Source of the DNA: Salipiger pallidus
GTDB taxonomy: Bacteria; Pseudomonadota; Alphaproteobacteria; Rhodobacterales; Rhodobacteraceae
Direction: 5' to 3'
Length of the DNA stretch: 64,000 nucleotides
Assembly (NCBI RefSeq): GCF_014643635.1
Contig: NZ_BMJV01000001.1
Span: 682,001 to 746,000 of the forward strand
Part shown: positions 55,218 through 64,000 of the stretch, piece by piece
How the letters are laid out: every line of letters starts with the position of its first letter
How positions within the stretch are numbered: the stretch's first letter is position 1
Notes under the pieces: generated by a model
What the model saw: the letters and a program-made list of their open reading frames with translations, nothing else
Told to the model about the DNA's origin: nothing
Databases searched by the model: none
Position numbers and translations under genes: made by a program

Positions 55218-55913
55218 ATGCTGCGCGTAGACAACCTTACCCTTCATTACGGCCAGAGCCAGATCCTGAACGGCATCTCGCTGACCGCGAAGCCTGGAGA
55301 GGTCACCGCCGTGACCGGCACCAACGGTGTGGGCAAGACCTCGTTGCTCAAGGCCATCGCTGGGCGTCACCCCTATTCGGGCGGCACCATCAGCCTCGAC
55401 GACCGGCCGCTCGATCACCTCAACGCCTACCAGGCGGGCCGCGCGGGCATCGCCTACGTGCCGCAGGGCCGCGAGGTCTTCCCCTTGATGACCGTGCAGG
55501 AAAACCTCGAGACCGGCTTTGCCTGCCTGCCGAAATCGGATCACAAGGTGCCCGAGCACATCTTTGATCTGTTCCCCATCCTCAAGGATTTCCTGCACCG
55601 CAGGGGCGGTGATCTTTCGGGCGGGCAACAGCAGCAGCTGGCCATCGCACGCGCGCTCATCATGCGCCCCCGCGTGCTTCTGCTCGACGAGCCGACCGAG
55701 GGCATCCAGCCAAACATCATCCAGCAGATTGGCCGGGTGATTGCCCAGCTGCGCGCCGATGGCGACATGGCGATCATCCTCGTGGAGCAGTATTTCGACT
55801 TCATGTGGGAGCTTGCGGACAATTTCGTCGCCGTGCAGCGCGGGTCGGTCGCCATGGAAGGCCGCGCCGGCGAGATCGACCGCGAGGCCCTGCTCGCCAA
55901 GGTCTCGATCTAG
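55218..55913 (+). CDS. urtE: Urea ABC transporter ATP-binding protein UrtE
   Basis: UrtE (231 aa): Walker A VTGTNGVGKTSLLKAIAGR, signature LSGGQQQQLAIARAL, Walker B VLLLDEPTEGIQPNII and AIILVEQYFDF. The Asn-Gly-Val variant of Walker A (usual GRNGVGKT) is still functional. The ATG at 55218 has AAGGAG upstream. It closes urtABCDE. No urease genes are in the window. Confidence 0.96.
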   Translation: MLRVDNLTLHYGQSQILNGISLTAKPGEVTAVTGTNGVGKTSLLKAIAGRHPYSGGTISLDDRPLDHLNAYQAGRAGIAYVPQGREVFPLMTVQENLETGFACLPKSDHKVPEHIFDLFPILKDFLHRRGGDLSGGQQQQLAIARALIMRPRVLLLDEPTEGIQPNIIQQIGRVIAQLRADGDMAIILVEQYFDFMWELADNFVAVQRGSVAMEGRAGEIDREALLAKVSI

Positions 55914-56280
55914 GCAGACGGCGGATAAAGCTCCGCAGCGGCCCAACTTTTTCTTGCCATGCTGGGCGGCAGGCCCAATTCTCCCGTTAGGGGGGAAGTT
56001 ACGGCATGGCACTATCGGTACAGATGACAGCTCGCGCGCAGGCGCGAACCGCCGATCGGTCTTGCCTTGCACAGGCCCATTTTCAAGCGCTGGCCCATTC
56101 TCAAGCGCCAGCCCAATCTCAAGCGCAGGCGAGGGCCCGGTGGCGGGGCACAGCCCGGCACATGATCCGGCCCGCGCGCTCCGCGCTGCAGCACTTGCAC
56201 CCCTCCCACCGGTATTCGACGCCCGGCCGCTTCAGGCCGCGCCCACAGTCATTGAACCCACGTACCGACAGGAGACCACG
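55914..56280. other. 367-bp gap between urtE and the sugar importer
   Basis: No gene is apparent. The stretch includes a CCCGTTAGGGGGG segment near 55983-55995, the 18-bp tandem repeat at 56075 (listed separately) and the promoter region of the ABC importer. I could not identify an operator for a sugar regulator. Confidence 0.45.
56075..56128. repeat. 18-bp tandem repeat, three copies
   Basis: Three head-to-tail units of the pattern GCCCATTYTCAAGCGCNN begin at 56075, 56093 and 56111 with one to four differences. They lie 150-205 bp before the substrate-binding-protein start. An 18-bp period equals six codons, but neither strand gives a credible gene. Confidence 0.85.
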
Positions 56281-57630
56281 ATGAAGACGATCCGCACACC
56301 ACTGCTTGGCACGGTGGCCATGGGGCTGGCGCTCACCGCCTCTGCCGCCAGCGCCGAGACCATCCGTTTCTGGACCATCGAGGAACAGCCCGAGCGGCTG
56401 GCCCGCCAGCAGGCGATGGCCGACGCCTTCGAAGAGGAAAGCGGCCACACCGTCGAGGTCATCCCCGTCACCGAATCCGAGCTCGGCACCCGCGCCACCG
56501 CCGCCTATGCCGCCGGTGACATGCCCGACGTGATCTACCATCCGCTGTCCTACGCCCTGCCCTGGGCCGAGGCGGGCATCCTTGACCCTGACGCTGCCAT
56601 GGATGTGATCGAGGATCTGGGCGGTGCCACCTTCGCCCCCGGTGCCCTTGCCATGGCCGAGTTCGACGGCGGCTATGCGTCGGTGCCCGCTGATGGCTGG
56701 ACGCAGATGATCCTTTACCGTTCGGACCTCTTCGACGAGGCGGGGCTCGAGCCGCCGACCTCCTACGCCAACGTGGAAGCGGCCATCGAGGCGCTGCACA
56801 ACCCACCGGACATGTACGGTTTCGTCGCCGCCACCAAGGTGGACGAGTCGTTCATGAGCCAGGTGCTGGAGCATGTCTTCCTTGCCAATGGCGTCTCCCC
56901 CGTGGGGCCTGACGGCTTTGCCGAGCTGGACGAGGCCGCCACCACCGAGGTGCTCGAGTTCTACAAGACCCTGGCCGATGCCTCGCCTCCCGGGGATCTC
57001 TACTGGGACCAGTCGCGCACGCTCTATTTCTCGGGGAACGCGGCGATGGTGATCTGGTCACCCTTCATCCTCGATGAGCTTGCGGGACTGCGGGACAGCG
57101 CGCCGCCCACCATCAACGACGATCCCACCTCGGCAGAGCTGGCGTCGATGACCGGGATCGTGACCAACTTCGCGGGCCCGTCGAACCCCGATGGCGCGGC
57201 ATGGGCGGCGATCAACATGCTGGGCATCACCGGCGATGCCTCAACCGATGCGGCCATCGAGTTCGTCGAGTATTCCATGGACCAGGGCTATCTCGAGACG
57301 CTGGCCATTGCGCCCGAGGGCAAGTTTCCGGTGCGCCGGGGCACCGATGAGGACCCCGAGATGTTCGTCACCGAATGGGCCAAGCTGCCTGTGGGCGTCG
57401 ACCGCACCGCCCCCTTGGGCGATCTCTACCCGCAGGAGATGATCGACGAGATCGTCGCCGGCCTTGACGTGGCCCAGCGCTGGGGCGCCGAGGAAGGTCA
57501 GCTCGCGCTGGCGTCCAAGATGATCAACAGCCAGGCGGTCAACCGCATCGTGCGCGAATACATCGACGGCGGGATCGACGCCTCCGAGGCCGTGGCGCAG
57601 ATGAACGAGGAACTGGGCGCGCTGCAATAA
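56281..57630 (+). CDS. Carbohydrate ABC transporter substrate-binding protein
   Basis: A 449-residue family 1 extracellular solute-binding protein. Signal peptide: MKTIRTPLLGTVAMGLALTA, cleavage after ASA. The mature part begins ETIRFWTIEEQPERLARQQA, followed by FEEESGHTVEVIPVTESEL and AAYAAGDMPDVIYHPLSYAL. Substrate cannot be told; oligosaccharide or alpha-glucoside is likely from the company of two permeases and a MalK-type ATPase. The ATG follows an AGGAGACC site. It is rich in Asp/Glu, as is usual for a marine secreted protein. Confidence 0.92.
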   Translation: MKTIRTPLLGTVAMGLALTASAASAETIRFWTIEEQPERLARQQAMADAFEEESGHTVEVIPVTESELGTRATAAYAAGDMPDVIYHPLSYALPWAEAGILDPDAAMDVIEDLGGATFAPGALAMAEFDGGYASVPADGWTQMILYRSDLFDEAGLEPPTSYANVEAAIEALHNPPDMYGFVAATKVDESFMSQVLEHVFLANGVSPVGPDGFAELDEAATTEVLEFYKTLADASPPGDLYWDQSRTLYFSGNAAMVIWSPFILDELAGLRDSAPPTINDDPTSAELASMTGIVTNFAGPSNPDGAAWAAINMLGITGDASTDAAIEFVEYSMDQGYLETLAIAPEGKFPVRRGTDEDPEMFVTEWAKLPVGVDRTAPLGDLYPQEMIDEIVAGLDVAQRWGAEEGQLALASKMINSQAVNRIVREYIDGGIDASEAVAQMNEELGALQ

Positions 57631-57714
57631 GCGCCCTTGCCCAAGCGTCCAGACATGAGCGCCCTCCCCTTCGCCGCGCGGCGGAGGGGCACCACGACAC
57701 CTGAGGACCACCCC

Positions 57715-58965
57715 ATGAGCACAGCCATTCCCCCCACCGGCAGAGGCCCCCTTGCCCGGCGCGAGGCGCGGCTGGCTTGGGGTCTTCTTCTCCCGACCCT
57801 GACGGCGGTGTCTCTGGTGGTGATCCTGCCGCTGCTTGCGGTGTTCTGGATCGCGTTCAAGCCCGTGGGGCTGGCCGAGCTGCGCCCGCCCACGATCATG
57901 GCCCGCGAGGACGTGCGCGGCGGCCCCGAAGCCCCCGGCGACGAGGCCACCCTGCGCTACCGGCTGCGCAATTCCTCTCAGGATCAGCAGATCCGGGGCG
58001 TGACGCTGACCGACGCCTGGCCCGAGGGGGTGACGCTCGTCGATCCAGGCGCTCTGAACCCGGCCTGCGAGATCACCGATGGCCGCCTGATGTGCGACTT
58101 CGGCGACTGGGAGGGCGGCGCGCGCGAGACGCTTGCTATCGACGTGACCGTGGATCAGGCGTTCCTCGACGCCCCTGATCCTTCTGACAGCGCGCCGGTC
58201 ATCACCGGAGATGGCGACAACGTGCTGACCAACCTTGAGTTCACCTTCGAGAACTTCGCGCAGATCTTCAACGGCTCGGAGTTCTGGGGCGTGCTGGGCG
58301 TGACGCTGTTCTACACGGTCTTTGGCACGCTGGGCGCGCTGGTGATGGGGCTGTTCGCGGCGCTACTGCTCAACAAGTCGTTCCGGGGACAGGGCGTTTT
58401 GCGGGGGCTCTACCTTTTCCCTTACGTGGCGCCGGTGATTGCCGTGGCGTTTGCGTGGGTCCTGCTGTTCGATCCGTTCTCGGGGTCGATGAACGCGCTG
58501 CTGATCCAGATGGGGGTGACCTCGGAGGCGATCAACTTCTTCGGGGAGCGCCCGCTTGCGCTCATCATGGTGACGCTGTTCGAGATTTGGCGCTACTTCC
58601 CGCTGTCCTTCCTGTTCATCCTTGCGCGCATGCAGTCGATCGACACGGACATGTACGAGGCGGCGGACATGGACGGGGCATCGCCCTTTCAGAAGTTCCG
58701 CTTCCTGTCGCTGCCACAGCTGCTGGGCATCCTGTCGGTGCTGTTCCTGCTGCGCTTCATCTGGACCTTCAACAAGTTCGACGACATCTTCCTGCTGACG
58801 GGCGGCAACGCGGGCACGAGGGTGCTGACCGTGAACGTCTATGAGCAGGCCTTTGCGCTCTCGAACATCGGCGCAGGGGCGGCGGTGGCGGTGGTGATCT
58901 TCTGCTGCCTGTTGGTGTTCTCGGCCTTCTTCTTCAAGGTGATGAGCCGGGAGGAGGGGCTGTGA
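57715..58965 (+). CDS. Sugar ABC transporter permease with inserted DUF11-like domain
   Basis: A 416-residue MalF-type permease. Residues ~20-48 form the first helix (WGLLLPTLTAVSLVVILPLL). Then comes an insert of ~105 residues (~58-165) with a DUF11-like beta-sandwich pattern: ATLRYRLRNSSQ, GVTLTDAWPEGVTLVDPGAL, two cysteines (118 and 127) and ARETLAIDVTVDQ. The normal permease resumes at LTNLEFTFENFAQIF and contains the coupling helix EAADMDGASPFQKFRFLSLP. The insert would lie in the periplasm, near the binding protein. The ATG at 57715 is the first after the binding-protein gene. Confidence 0.9.
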   Translation: MSTAIPPTGRGPLARREARLAWGLLLPTLTAVSLVVILPLLAVFWIAFKPVGLAELRPPTIMAREDVRGGPEAPGDEATLRYRLRNSSQDQQIRGVTLTDAWPEGVTLVDPGALNPACEITDGRLMCDFGDWEGGARETLAIDVTVDQAFLDAPDPSDSAPVITGDGDNVLTNLEFTFENFAQIFNGSEFWGVLGVTLFYTVFGTLGALVMGLFAALLLNKSFRGQGVLRGLYLFPYVAPVIAVAFAWVLLFDPFSGSMNALLIQMGVTSEAINFFGERPLALIMVTLFEIWRYFPLSFLFILARMQSIDTDMYEAADMDGASPFQKFRFLSLPQLLGILSVLFLLRFIWTFNKFDDIFLLTGGNAGTRVLTVNVYEQAFALSNIGAGAAVAVVIFCCLLVFSAFFFKVMSREEGL

Positions 58966-58990
58966 GCGTGGTGGTTCGCGGACGGGTCGG

Positions 58991-59053
58991 AGGGGGCTCT
59001 GCCCCCGTCCCTGTGGGACTCCCCCGGGATATTTTCGGTCAAAGGAAACAGGG
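58991..59053 (+). repeat. Intergenic repeat, copy E
   Basis: GGGGGCTCTGCCCCC, a spacer, then CTCCCCCGGGATATTTTCGG and TCAAAGGAAAC. It fills the gap between the two permease genes, ending 10 bp before the second. Its AAAGGAAACAGG end may serve as part of that gene's ribosome site. Confidence 0.75.
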
Positions 59054-59062
59054 GGGCGCGCG

Positions 59063-60265
59063 ATGAAGGCGGCATGGAACGGGTATGTGACCGCGCCGGT
59101 GATCGGGGCGCTCTGGTGCGCGGTGATCGCGGTGACCGTGGCGGTGGCCATGAGCTTTGCCACAGGGGCGCCGTTCCGACCGTCCTGGCTGGCGCTGTCT
59201 TGGGGGGCGGCGGCGGGGTTTTCGGCGCTTTATGGCGCGCTGGTGCTTTGGGGCGCGGCGGCGGCCTTGCTGGTGGCGGGGCTCTTGGGCTTTGGGCCAA
59301 TGCTGTCGGGGGACGGCGCGGGGCTGGCCGCGCAGCTGGTGGGGCATGGGGGCGTTGCCCTGTTCACCGCGCTGGGGCTTGCCAAGATGTGCGAGGAGCT
59401 GCGACCCGGACCTGCGACGCGCCACGAGTTCGAGGAGGCGGTGATCCGGTTCCTCACCGGATTTGGCTACATCTTTTTTACCGCCATTGTGGTCATTCCT
59501 TTCTATGTCATGGTGATGACCAGCCTGAAGAACCAGGCGGCGCTGATGGCGAACCCGCTGGATTTCTCGCTGGACCTCACGCGGCGCTGGCATCTGTTCG
59601 ACAGCTACGTGGAACTGCTCACGCAGTATAATTTCGGCAGCTACCTGTGGACCAGCTTCTATGTGTCGGTGCTGACTGTGGTCATCACGCTGGCCTTCGC
59701 CATCCCCGGCGCCTATGCCGTGGCGCGGCTGCGGTTCCGGGGGCAGGCGCTGATGTCGCGCTCGGTGCTGCTGATCTACATGGTGCCGATGATCGTGCTC
59801 GCGCTGCCGATCTACATCGCGTTCTCCATGGCGGGGCTGCGCAACACCATCTTCGGGATCGTCCTGATCTATCCGGTGACCACCATTCCCGTCGCACTTT
59901 ACATGCTGCAGGGCTATTTCCGGGGCCTGCCCGCCGAAATCGAGGAGGCGGGGCTCATGGACGGGCTGAGCCGGCTCAAGGTGATCTGGAAGATCACCCT
60001 GCCGCTGAGCCTTCCGGCGCTGGCGAGCGTGTCGCTTTACGTCTTCATGATCGCCTGGAACGAGTTCCTGCTGGCCTTCATGCTGCTGGACGATCCGGGC
60101 AAGTTCACCCTGACGCGGGGGATCGCGTCGCTCAACAGCTCGGAGGTGCCCCGGCAGCATCTGATGGCGGGGGCGGTGATCGCCACAGTGCCGATCATGG
60201 CGATCTTCCTCGGGCTGGAGCGGTTCATGACCAAGGGGCTGACCGCAGGCTCGGTCAAGGGATAA
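59063..60265 (+). CDS. Sugar ABC transporter permease with N-terminal membrane extension
   Basis: A 400-residue MalG-type permease. The standard part begins near residue 130 (FGYIFFTAIVVIPFYVMVMT) and includes SLYVFMIAWNEFLLAFMLL and the coupling motif EIEEAGLMDGLSRLKVIWKI. Before it lie ~125 extra residues with about three hydrophobic helices (IGALWCAVIAVTVAVAMSFA, then FSALYGALVLWGAAAALLVA) and Gly/Ala-rich text. Typical MalG proteins have ~280-300 residues. It forms the importer with the previous permease. The ATG at 59063 follows copy E of the repeat. Confidence 0.9.
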   Translation: MKAAWNGYVTAPVIGALWCAVIAVTVAVAMSFATGAPFRPSWLALSWGAAAGFSALYGALVLWGAAAALLVAGLLGFGPMLSGDGAGLAAQLVGHGGVALFTALGLAKMCEELRPGPATRHEFEEAVIRFLTGFGYIFFTAIVVIPFYVMVMTSLKNQAALMANPLDFSLDLTRRWHLFDSYVELLTQYNFGSYLWTSFYVSVLTVVITLAFAIPGAYAVARLRFRGQALMSRSVLLIYMVPMIVLALPIYIAFSMAGLRNTIFGIVLIYPVTTIPVALYMLQGYFRGLPAEIEEAGLMDGLSRLKVIWKITLPLSLPALASVSLYVFMIAWNEFLLAFMLLDDPGKFTLTRGIASLNSSEVPRQHLMAGAVIATVPIMAIFLGLERFMTKGLTAGSVKG

Positions 60266-60294
60266 GGCCGAGAGGCTTTGAGAAGGGTTAAGAC

Positions 60295-61317
60295 ATGGCA
60301 AGCATAGAATTGAAATCCGTCGAGAAATGGTTCGGCGAGGCGCAGGTCATCAAGGGCGTCGACCTTGTCATCGAGGAAGGTGAGTTCGTCATCTTCGTCG
60401 GCCCCTCTGGCTGCGGGAAATCGACGCTTCTGCGGATGATCGCGGGGCTCGAGGAAACCTCGCGCGGGCAGATCCTGATCGGCGGCCGCGACGCCACTGC
60501 CGAGCCGCCCGCCCGGCGCGGGCTGGCCATGGTGTTCCAGAGCTACGCGCTTTATCCGCACATGTCGGTTCGCGACAACATGGGGTTCTCGCTCAAGGCG
60601 GCGGGCGTGCCGAAGCCCGAGATGGACGCCAAGGTGGACGAGGCGGCGCGGGTGCTGAAGCTCGAGCCGCTACTGGACCGGCGGCCCAAGGATCTGAGCG
60701 GCGGGCAGCGCCAGAGGGTCGCCATCGGGCGGTCCATCGTGCGCGACCCCACCGCGTTCCTCTTTGACGAGCCTTTGTCGAACCTCGATGCCGCACTGCG
60801 GGTCGAGATGCGCTACGAGATCGCCAAACTCCACCAGTCGCTGAAATCCACGATGATCTACGTCACCCACGACCAGGTTGAGGCGATGACGCTGGCCGAC
60901 CGGATCGTGGTGCTCGAGGCGGGGCGGGTGAGCCAGGTGGGCAGCCCGCGCGAGCTTTATGAGCGTCCCGGCAACCTTTTCGTGGCGCAGTTCATCGGCA
61001 GCCCCAAGATGAACGTCTTTGCCGTGGCGACGGACGGCCTTCGGGTCGGCGGCCTGCCCGGCGAGGCGGACAGCTTCGGCATCCGGCCCGAGCACATCGC
61101 GCTGGTTGCGCCCGGGGAGGGGCACATGGACGGCACGGTGGACGTGCTCGAGTACCTCGGGGCGGATACCTATGTCATCGTGGATTGCGGCGATGCCGGC
61201 AAGCTGACCGTGCGGGCGCAGGGCGACACCGGAATGCGCCCCGGCGCGGCGGTGGGGCTGCGGTTCGAGGACGGCCAGACCCACCTTTTCGACAAGGCGG
61301 GGCTGGCGATACGCTAG
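60295..61317 (+). CDS. Sugar ABC transporter ATP-binding protein, MalK/UgpC type
   Basis: A 340-residue ATPase: Walker [18 protein letters not shown] loop [13 protein letters not shown], signature [19 protein letters not shown], Walker [14 protein letters not shown] loop [13 protein letters not shown]. The C-terminal TOBE-type domain ([11 protein letters not shown]) is present and shorter than in E. coli MalK. It energises the preceding permeases; it could serve other importers as MsmK-like proteins do. It begins 29 bp after the second permease. Confidence 0.94.
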   Translation: MASIELKSVEKWFGEAQVIKGVDLVIEEGEFVIFVGPSGCGKSTLLRMIAGLEETSRGQILIGGRDATAEPPARRGLAMVFQSYALYPHMSVRDNMGFSLKAAGVPKPEMDAKVDEAARVLKLEPLLDRRPKDLSGGQRQRVAIGRSIVRDPTAFLFDEPLSNLDAALRVEMRYEIAKLHQSLKSTMIYVTHDQVEAMTLADRIVVLEAGRVSQVGSPRELYERPGNLFVAQFIGSPKMNVFAVATDGLRVGGLPGEADSFGIRPEHIALVAPGEGHMDGTVDVLEYLGADTYVIVDCGDAGKLTVRAQGDTGMRPGAAVGLRFEDGQTHLFDKAGLAIR

Positions 61318-61327
61318 GGCGCCTGCG

Positions 61328-61729
61328 TCACTGCATCCGCGACCATGTCTGACCTCGGCAGATGCCGAGAACGCAGCCCTCGACCTTCAGACGGTTGCCA
61401 GACAGGGTCATCTTCGAATTGTAGGTCCTGTCCTGATCAGGGACCCAGATCTTGCCGCCGGTGTAACGTCCGCCCTGCCCCGGCTGCATGTCCCAGATCA
61501 TCCGCTTGCCGGTATGGTCGCTCTCCACCACCGTGCCGTCGGGCGCGAAGGCCCGGCCCATGGTGCCGCAGATCGTCGGCCCGCAGGTGCCGATGCGCAC
61601 CTCTGTGGAATAGCCGTTGTCCCCCGATTGGGTACGCCACAGCCCCTCGACCGGATCGGCCGCAGCCACTCCCGCCGACGCGCACAACGCGATCCCGCCA
61701 GCCGCGCAGGCCGTTGCGAGCGCCTTCAT
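61328..61729 (-). CDS. DUF2147 family secreted protein
   Basis: A 133-residue exported protein. Signal peptide: MKALATACAAGGIALCASAG, cleavage after AAA. The mature part has DPVEGLWRTQSGDNGYSTEV, CGPTICGTMGRAF and GGRYTGGKIWVPDQDRTYNS, the DUF2147 signature, and ends CVLGICRGQTWSRM. Four cysteines could form two disulfides. Function unknown; these are periplasmic or secreted small beta-rich proteins. It is convergent with the ATPase gene (10-bp gap). Confidence 0.92.
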   Translation of the reverse strand: MKALATACAAGGIALCASAGVAAADPVEGLWRTQSGDNGYSTEVRIGTCGPTICGTMGRAFAPDGTVVESDHTGKRMIWDMQPGQGGRYTGGKIWVPDQDRTYNSKMTLSGNRLKVEGCVLGICRGQTWSRMQ

Positions 61730-61882
61730 GATGTTCAGTGTCACGGTCCCTTTCCTCCCCTTTGAAACCATGCGAACAGCGTCGCGCAAATGTCCCCGAC
61801 CGTTCAATGGTGACGCAAGGGCCGATTGCGCCTGACCTTCCGTCATGAAAGGATGAAAAAAACGGCTATGTGTGGTGAGACA

Positions 61883-62605
61883 ATGATCCTTTATCCCGCA
61901 ATCGACCTCAAGGACGGCAAGGCCGTGCGGCTGCTTCGCGGTGACATGGACAAAGCAACCGTGTTCAATGACGACCCCGCCGCGCAGGCGCTGGAGTTCG
62001 TGGCCGCGGGCTGCGAATGGCTGCACCTCGTCGACCTCAACGGCGCCTTCGCGGGCGAGCCGGTGAACGGAGACGCGGTCGAAACCATCCTCAAGACCAC
62101 CAACACCCCGGCGCAGCTTGGGGGGGGAATCCGCGACATGGCCACCATCGAGCGCTGGATCGAACGCGGCCTTGCCCGTGTCATCCTTGGCACCGTGGCG
62201 GTGGAGAACCCGGCGCTGGTGCGCGAGGCGGCCAAGGCATTCCCCGGCAAGATCGCCGTGGGCATCGACGCCCGTGACGGCATGGTCGCCACCAAGGGCT
62301 GGGCCGAGGTGACGGACGTGGACGCGGTCGAGTTGGCGAAAAGCTTCGAGGACGATGGCGTCGCGGCGATCATCTACACGGACATCAACCGCGACGGCGC
62401 CATGCAGGGGCCGAACATCGAATACACCGCCGCCATGGCGCGCGCCGTGACCATCCCGGTGATCGCTTCGGGCGGCGTGTCGTCCCTGCGCGACCTCAAG
62501 GCGCTGCGCGATTGCGGCGCGTCGCTCAACGGTGCGATCTCGGGGCGGGCGCTTTACGATGGGGCCATTGACCTCGCCGAGGCGCTCAAGCTGCTCAAGG
62601 GGTGA
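61883..62605 (+). CDS. hisA: ProFAR isomerase
   Basis: HisA (240 aa) isomerises ProFAR to PRFAR in histidine synthesis. It begins [20 protein letters not shown] with the catalytic Asp of AIDLKDG, and has [49 protein letters not shown] (second Asp) and [14 protein letters not shown]. The ATG at 61883 matches the family start. The last 11 bp overlap the convergent EEP gene. The usual next gene hisF is not adjacent. Confidence 0.96.
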   Translation: MILYPAIDLKDGKAVRLLRGDMDKATVFNDDPAAQALEFVAAGCEWLHLVDLNGAFAGEPVNGDAVETILKTTNTPAQLGGGIRDMATIERWIERGLARVILGTVAVENPALVREAAKAFPGKIAVGIDARDGMVATKGWAEVTDVDAVELAKSFEDDGVAAIIYTDINRDGAMQGPNIEYTAAMARAVTIPVIASGGVSSLRDLKALRDCGASLNGAISGRALYDGAIDLAEALKLLKG

Positions 62606-63590
62606 TTGCAAGGTCCAGCGTGACCGGGAAATGGTCTGACGCTGTCAAAAGGGCGTCCCGCAAGCGGGGCGCCTCTTTTATGTCGGGGTCCCGCAGCGGG
62701 TGCCAGATCAGCCAATGCGGGCCGAGCGCGGCAAGGTCCGGCGACACCATGATGTAGTCGAGCATCGCCTCGAGCACGCCGCCATCCTCATGCACGAAAC
62801 GCGCTGAGCTGGGGCCGCCGGCCCCTTCGGCATCCTGCGCATGGGGATCGAACAGCGCCCGGTCCCCCTCCCCCGCGATGATCTCGACCGAGCTGCGCCC
62901 GAAGAGGTTCTCGTACTCGTCGAGGCCCGGCCCGTCGTTGAGATCACCCAGCACGATGACGCTGTGCCCGTCATCCAGAAGGGCATCCACCCGGCGACGC
63001 AGCCATATCGCCTGAGCCAGCTGCTTGCGCCGGTTGGCGATGGACAGGCGCATCACCTCGTCGCGGGTGCGTGCGCCGTGGGGAGCCTTGGATTTCAGAT
63101 GCGCGCCGATGAGGTGCAGCACCTTGCCGTGGACGGACAGCGACACCTCGAGCGGTGGTTTCGAAAAGCTCACCCGATCCATGGTGGCATCCACATCGAG
63201 GTCGATGTCGAACGTGCCATCGAAGCGCGGCGCGGCATCGCTGCCCATGGGCGCATGGCGGGCATGGATCACCGCCGGGTCGTACATCAGCGCGATTTCC
63301 TGCTGGGTGTCGTTGACGAAGCCCGTGAGCACGCCGGTGGTCCTGAGACCGAACGCGGCGGCGAATTGCGACAGCGCCCGCGCTGTGGACCGGCGCGAGC
63401 CGGTGTCGGGGGCCTCAACCACCATGATGGCATCGGCATCCATGGCCGCAAAGACCGTGCCCAGCGCCTCGGCCTGCATGGCGCGGGTGATGCCATAGCG
63501 GCCGGACCGTCCACCGTCATGGCGCAGCAGGTGACCGGAATCATCGAACAGCGCATCGAACCATTCGATATTCCAAGTGGCAATGCGCAA
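62595..63590 (-). CDS. Endonuclease/exonuclease/phosphatase family protein
   Basis: A 331-residue EEP-fold hydrolase: [13 protein letters not shown] (metal Asn), VVEAPDTG (metal Glu), [23 protein letters not shown] (Asp-x-Asn) and [15 protein letters not shown] (final Asp-His). The family includes nucleases, phosphodiesterases and lipid phosphatases; no signal peptide is seen, so I expect it to be cytoplasmic. It starts with TTG at 63590, directly after the stop of the TerB/J-domain gene, which suggests coupling. Its 3' end overlaps hisA. Confidence 0.87.
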   Translation of the reverse strand: MRIATWNIEWFDALFDDSGHLLRHDGGRSGRYGITRAMQAEALGTVFAAMDADAIMVVEAPDTGSRRSTARALSQFAAAFGLRTTGVLTGFVNDTQQEIALMYDPAVIHARHAPMGSDAAPRFDGTFDIDLDVDATMDRVSFSKPPLEVSLSVHGKVLHLIGAHLKSKAPHGARTRDEVMRLSIANRRKQLAQAIWLRRRVDALLDDGHSVIVLGDLNDGPGLDEYENLFGRSSVEIIAGEGDRALFDPHAQDAEGAGGPSSARFVHEDGGVLEAMLDYIMVSPDLAALGPHWLIWHPLRDPDIKEAPRLRDALLTASDHFPVTLDLAITP

Positions 63591-64000
63591 TCAGGCAGCC
63601 CGCTGCGCCGAGATCTCTTCCCAGGCGCGGTTGATATCGATGAGGCGGGTCTCGGACAGTTTCACCGCCTCTTCAGGCACGCCGCGGGCGATCATCACGT
63701 CCGGGTGGCTGTCGCGAACCAGCTTGCGCCACCGGCGGCGGATCTCGTCCATGGGGGCATCGGGCGATACGCCAAGCACCGAGTAGGGATCGGGCTCGGC
63801 CCCTTCGACGAAACGGCAGCGCAGCTGCTGGAATTCACGCTCGGTAAAGCCGAAGATCTCGGACACCCGTTCAAGAAAGCGGTCCTCGTCCTCGTGGTAA
63901 TGCCCGTCGGCCACGGCGATGTGGAACAGCCCCTCCATGAGATCCTGCAGCGGCTCGGGTGTCTCGAGGAACATGCGCCGGATGCGCCGGGCGTATTCCT
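63591..64000 (-). CDS. TerB/J-domain protein, C-terminal part (cut by window edge)
   Basis: The visible ~135 residues are the end of a DjlA-like protein. A TerB-like helical part (LMEGLFHIAVADGHYHEDED, RVSEIFGFTEREFQQL) leads to a J domain (DPYSVLGVSPDAPMDEIRRR, RKLVRDSHPDVM with the HPD motif) and ends WEEISAQRAA. The frame is open to the right edge (REYARRIRRMFLE), so the N-terminus is missing. It may act as a DnaK co-chaperone. It is followed directly by the EEP gene. Confidence 0.92.
   Translation of the reverse strand, partial: EYARRIRRMFLETPEPLQDLMEGLFHIAVADGHYHEDEDRFLERVSEIFGFTEREFQQLRCRFVEGAEPDPYSVLGVSPDAPMDEIRRRWRKLVRDSHPDVMIARGVPEEAVKLSETRLIDINRAWEEISAQRAA

Overview
The window reads as one contiguous stretch of a marine alphaproteobacterial chromosome of the Rhodobacterales (Roseobacter) type. 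Base composition is high in G+C. The gene set supports this: hisD-DUF2948-murA, a Na+-NQR operon, gbcAB-type betaine oxygenase genes, a full urea ABC transporter, an Anbu/ATP-grasp cluster, minCDE, and an alphaproteobacterial che cluster with CheD. I see no phage, plasmid, CRISPR array or intact insertion sequence.

Layout. 1-2560: cell-wall and histidine genes (hisD fragment, DUF2948, murA, a small basic protein). 2760-5631: tRNA-Thr(GGT), then a decayed surface-polysaccharide patch: a GT2 glycosyltransferase tail, a frameshifted sulfotransferase, an intact polysaccharide deacetylase and the last ~70 codons of an ExoY-type sugar transferase. 5650-10070: a Rieske oxygenase/reductase pair, a divergent LysR regulator and an AlkB-family membrane hydroxylase. 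10898-15961: xseA and purD (divergent), then minCDE. 16223-24460: CBS protein, nqrM and apbE on the minus strand, with nqrABCDEF running away from apbE. This places the sodium pump and the enzymes that mature it side by side. 24513-25822: about 1.3 kb with no convincing gene. 25877-37754: dps, fau, mgtE, guaD, an NAD(P)-binding protein, two CAP-domain lipoproteins, 8-oxoguanine deaminase, hisN, an XRE regulator, a quinone oxidoreductase and a ThDP enzyme. 37944-44553: STAS-cheY-cheA-cheW-cheR-cheY-(118-aa protein)-cheB-cheD. 45049-49085: Anbu protease, transglutaminase-like, alpha-E and circularly permuted ATP-grasp genes. 49576-55913: urtABCDE. 56281-61317: a sugar-type ABC importer with two unusual permeases. 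61328-64000: DUF2147 protein, hisA, an EEP hydrolase and a TerB/J-domain protein cut by the right edge.

Points that stand out: (i) the first sugar permease (57715-58965) carries a DUF11-like extracytoplasmic domain inserted after its first membrane helix, and its partner has an N-terminal membrane extension; (ii) CheB has kept its methylesterase triad but lost the receiver aspartate, and a neighbouring 118-aa protein carries a D-x-x-x-Q helix reminiscent of CheZ; (iii) a family of intergenic repeats occurs at five places; (iv) a perfect 24-bp palindrome lies between urtD and urtE; (v) the 3' end of purD, stop codon included, is tandemly duplicated. Function calls come from reading motifs in the sequence; no database search was run.
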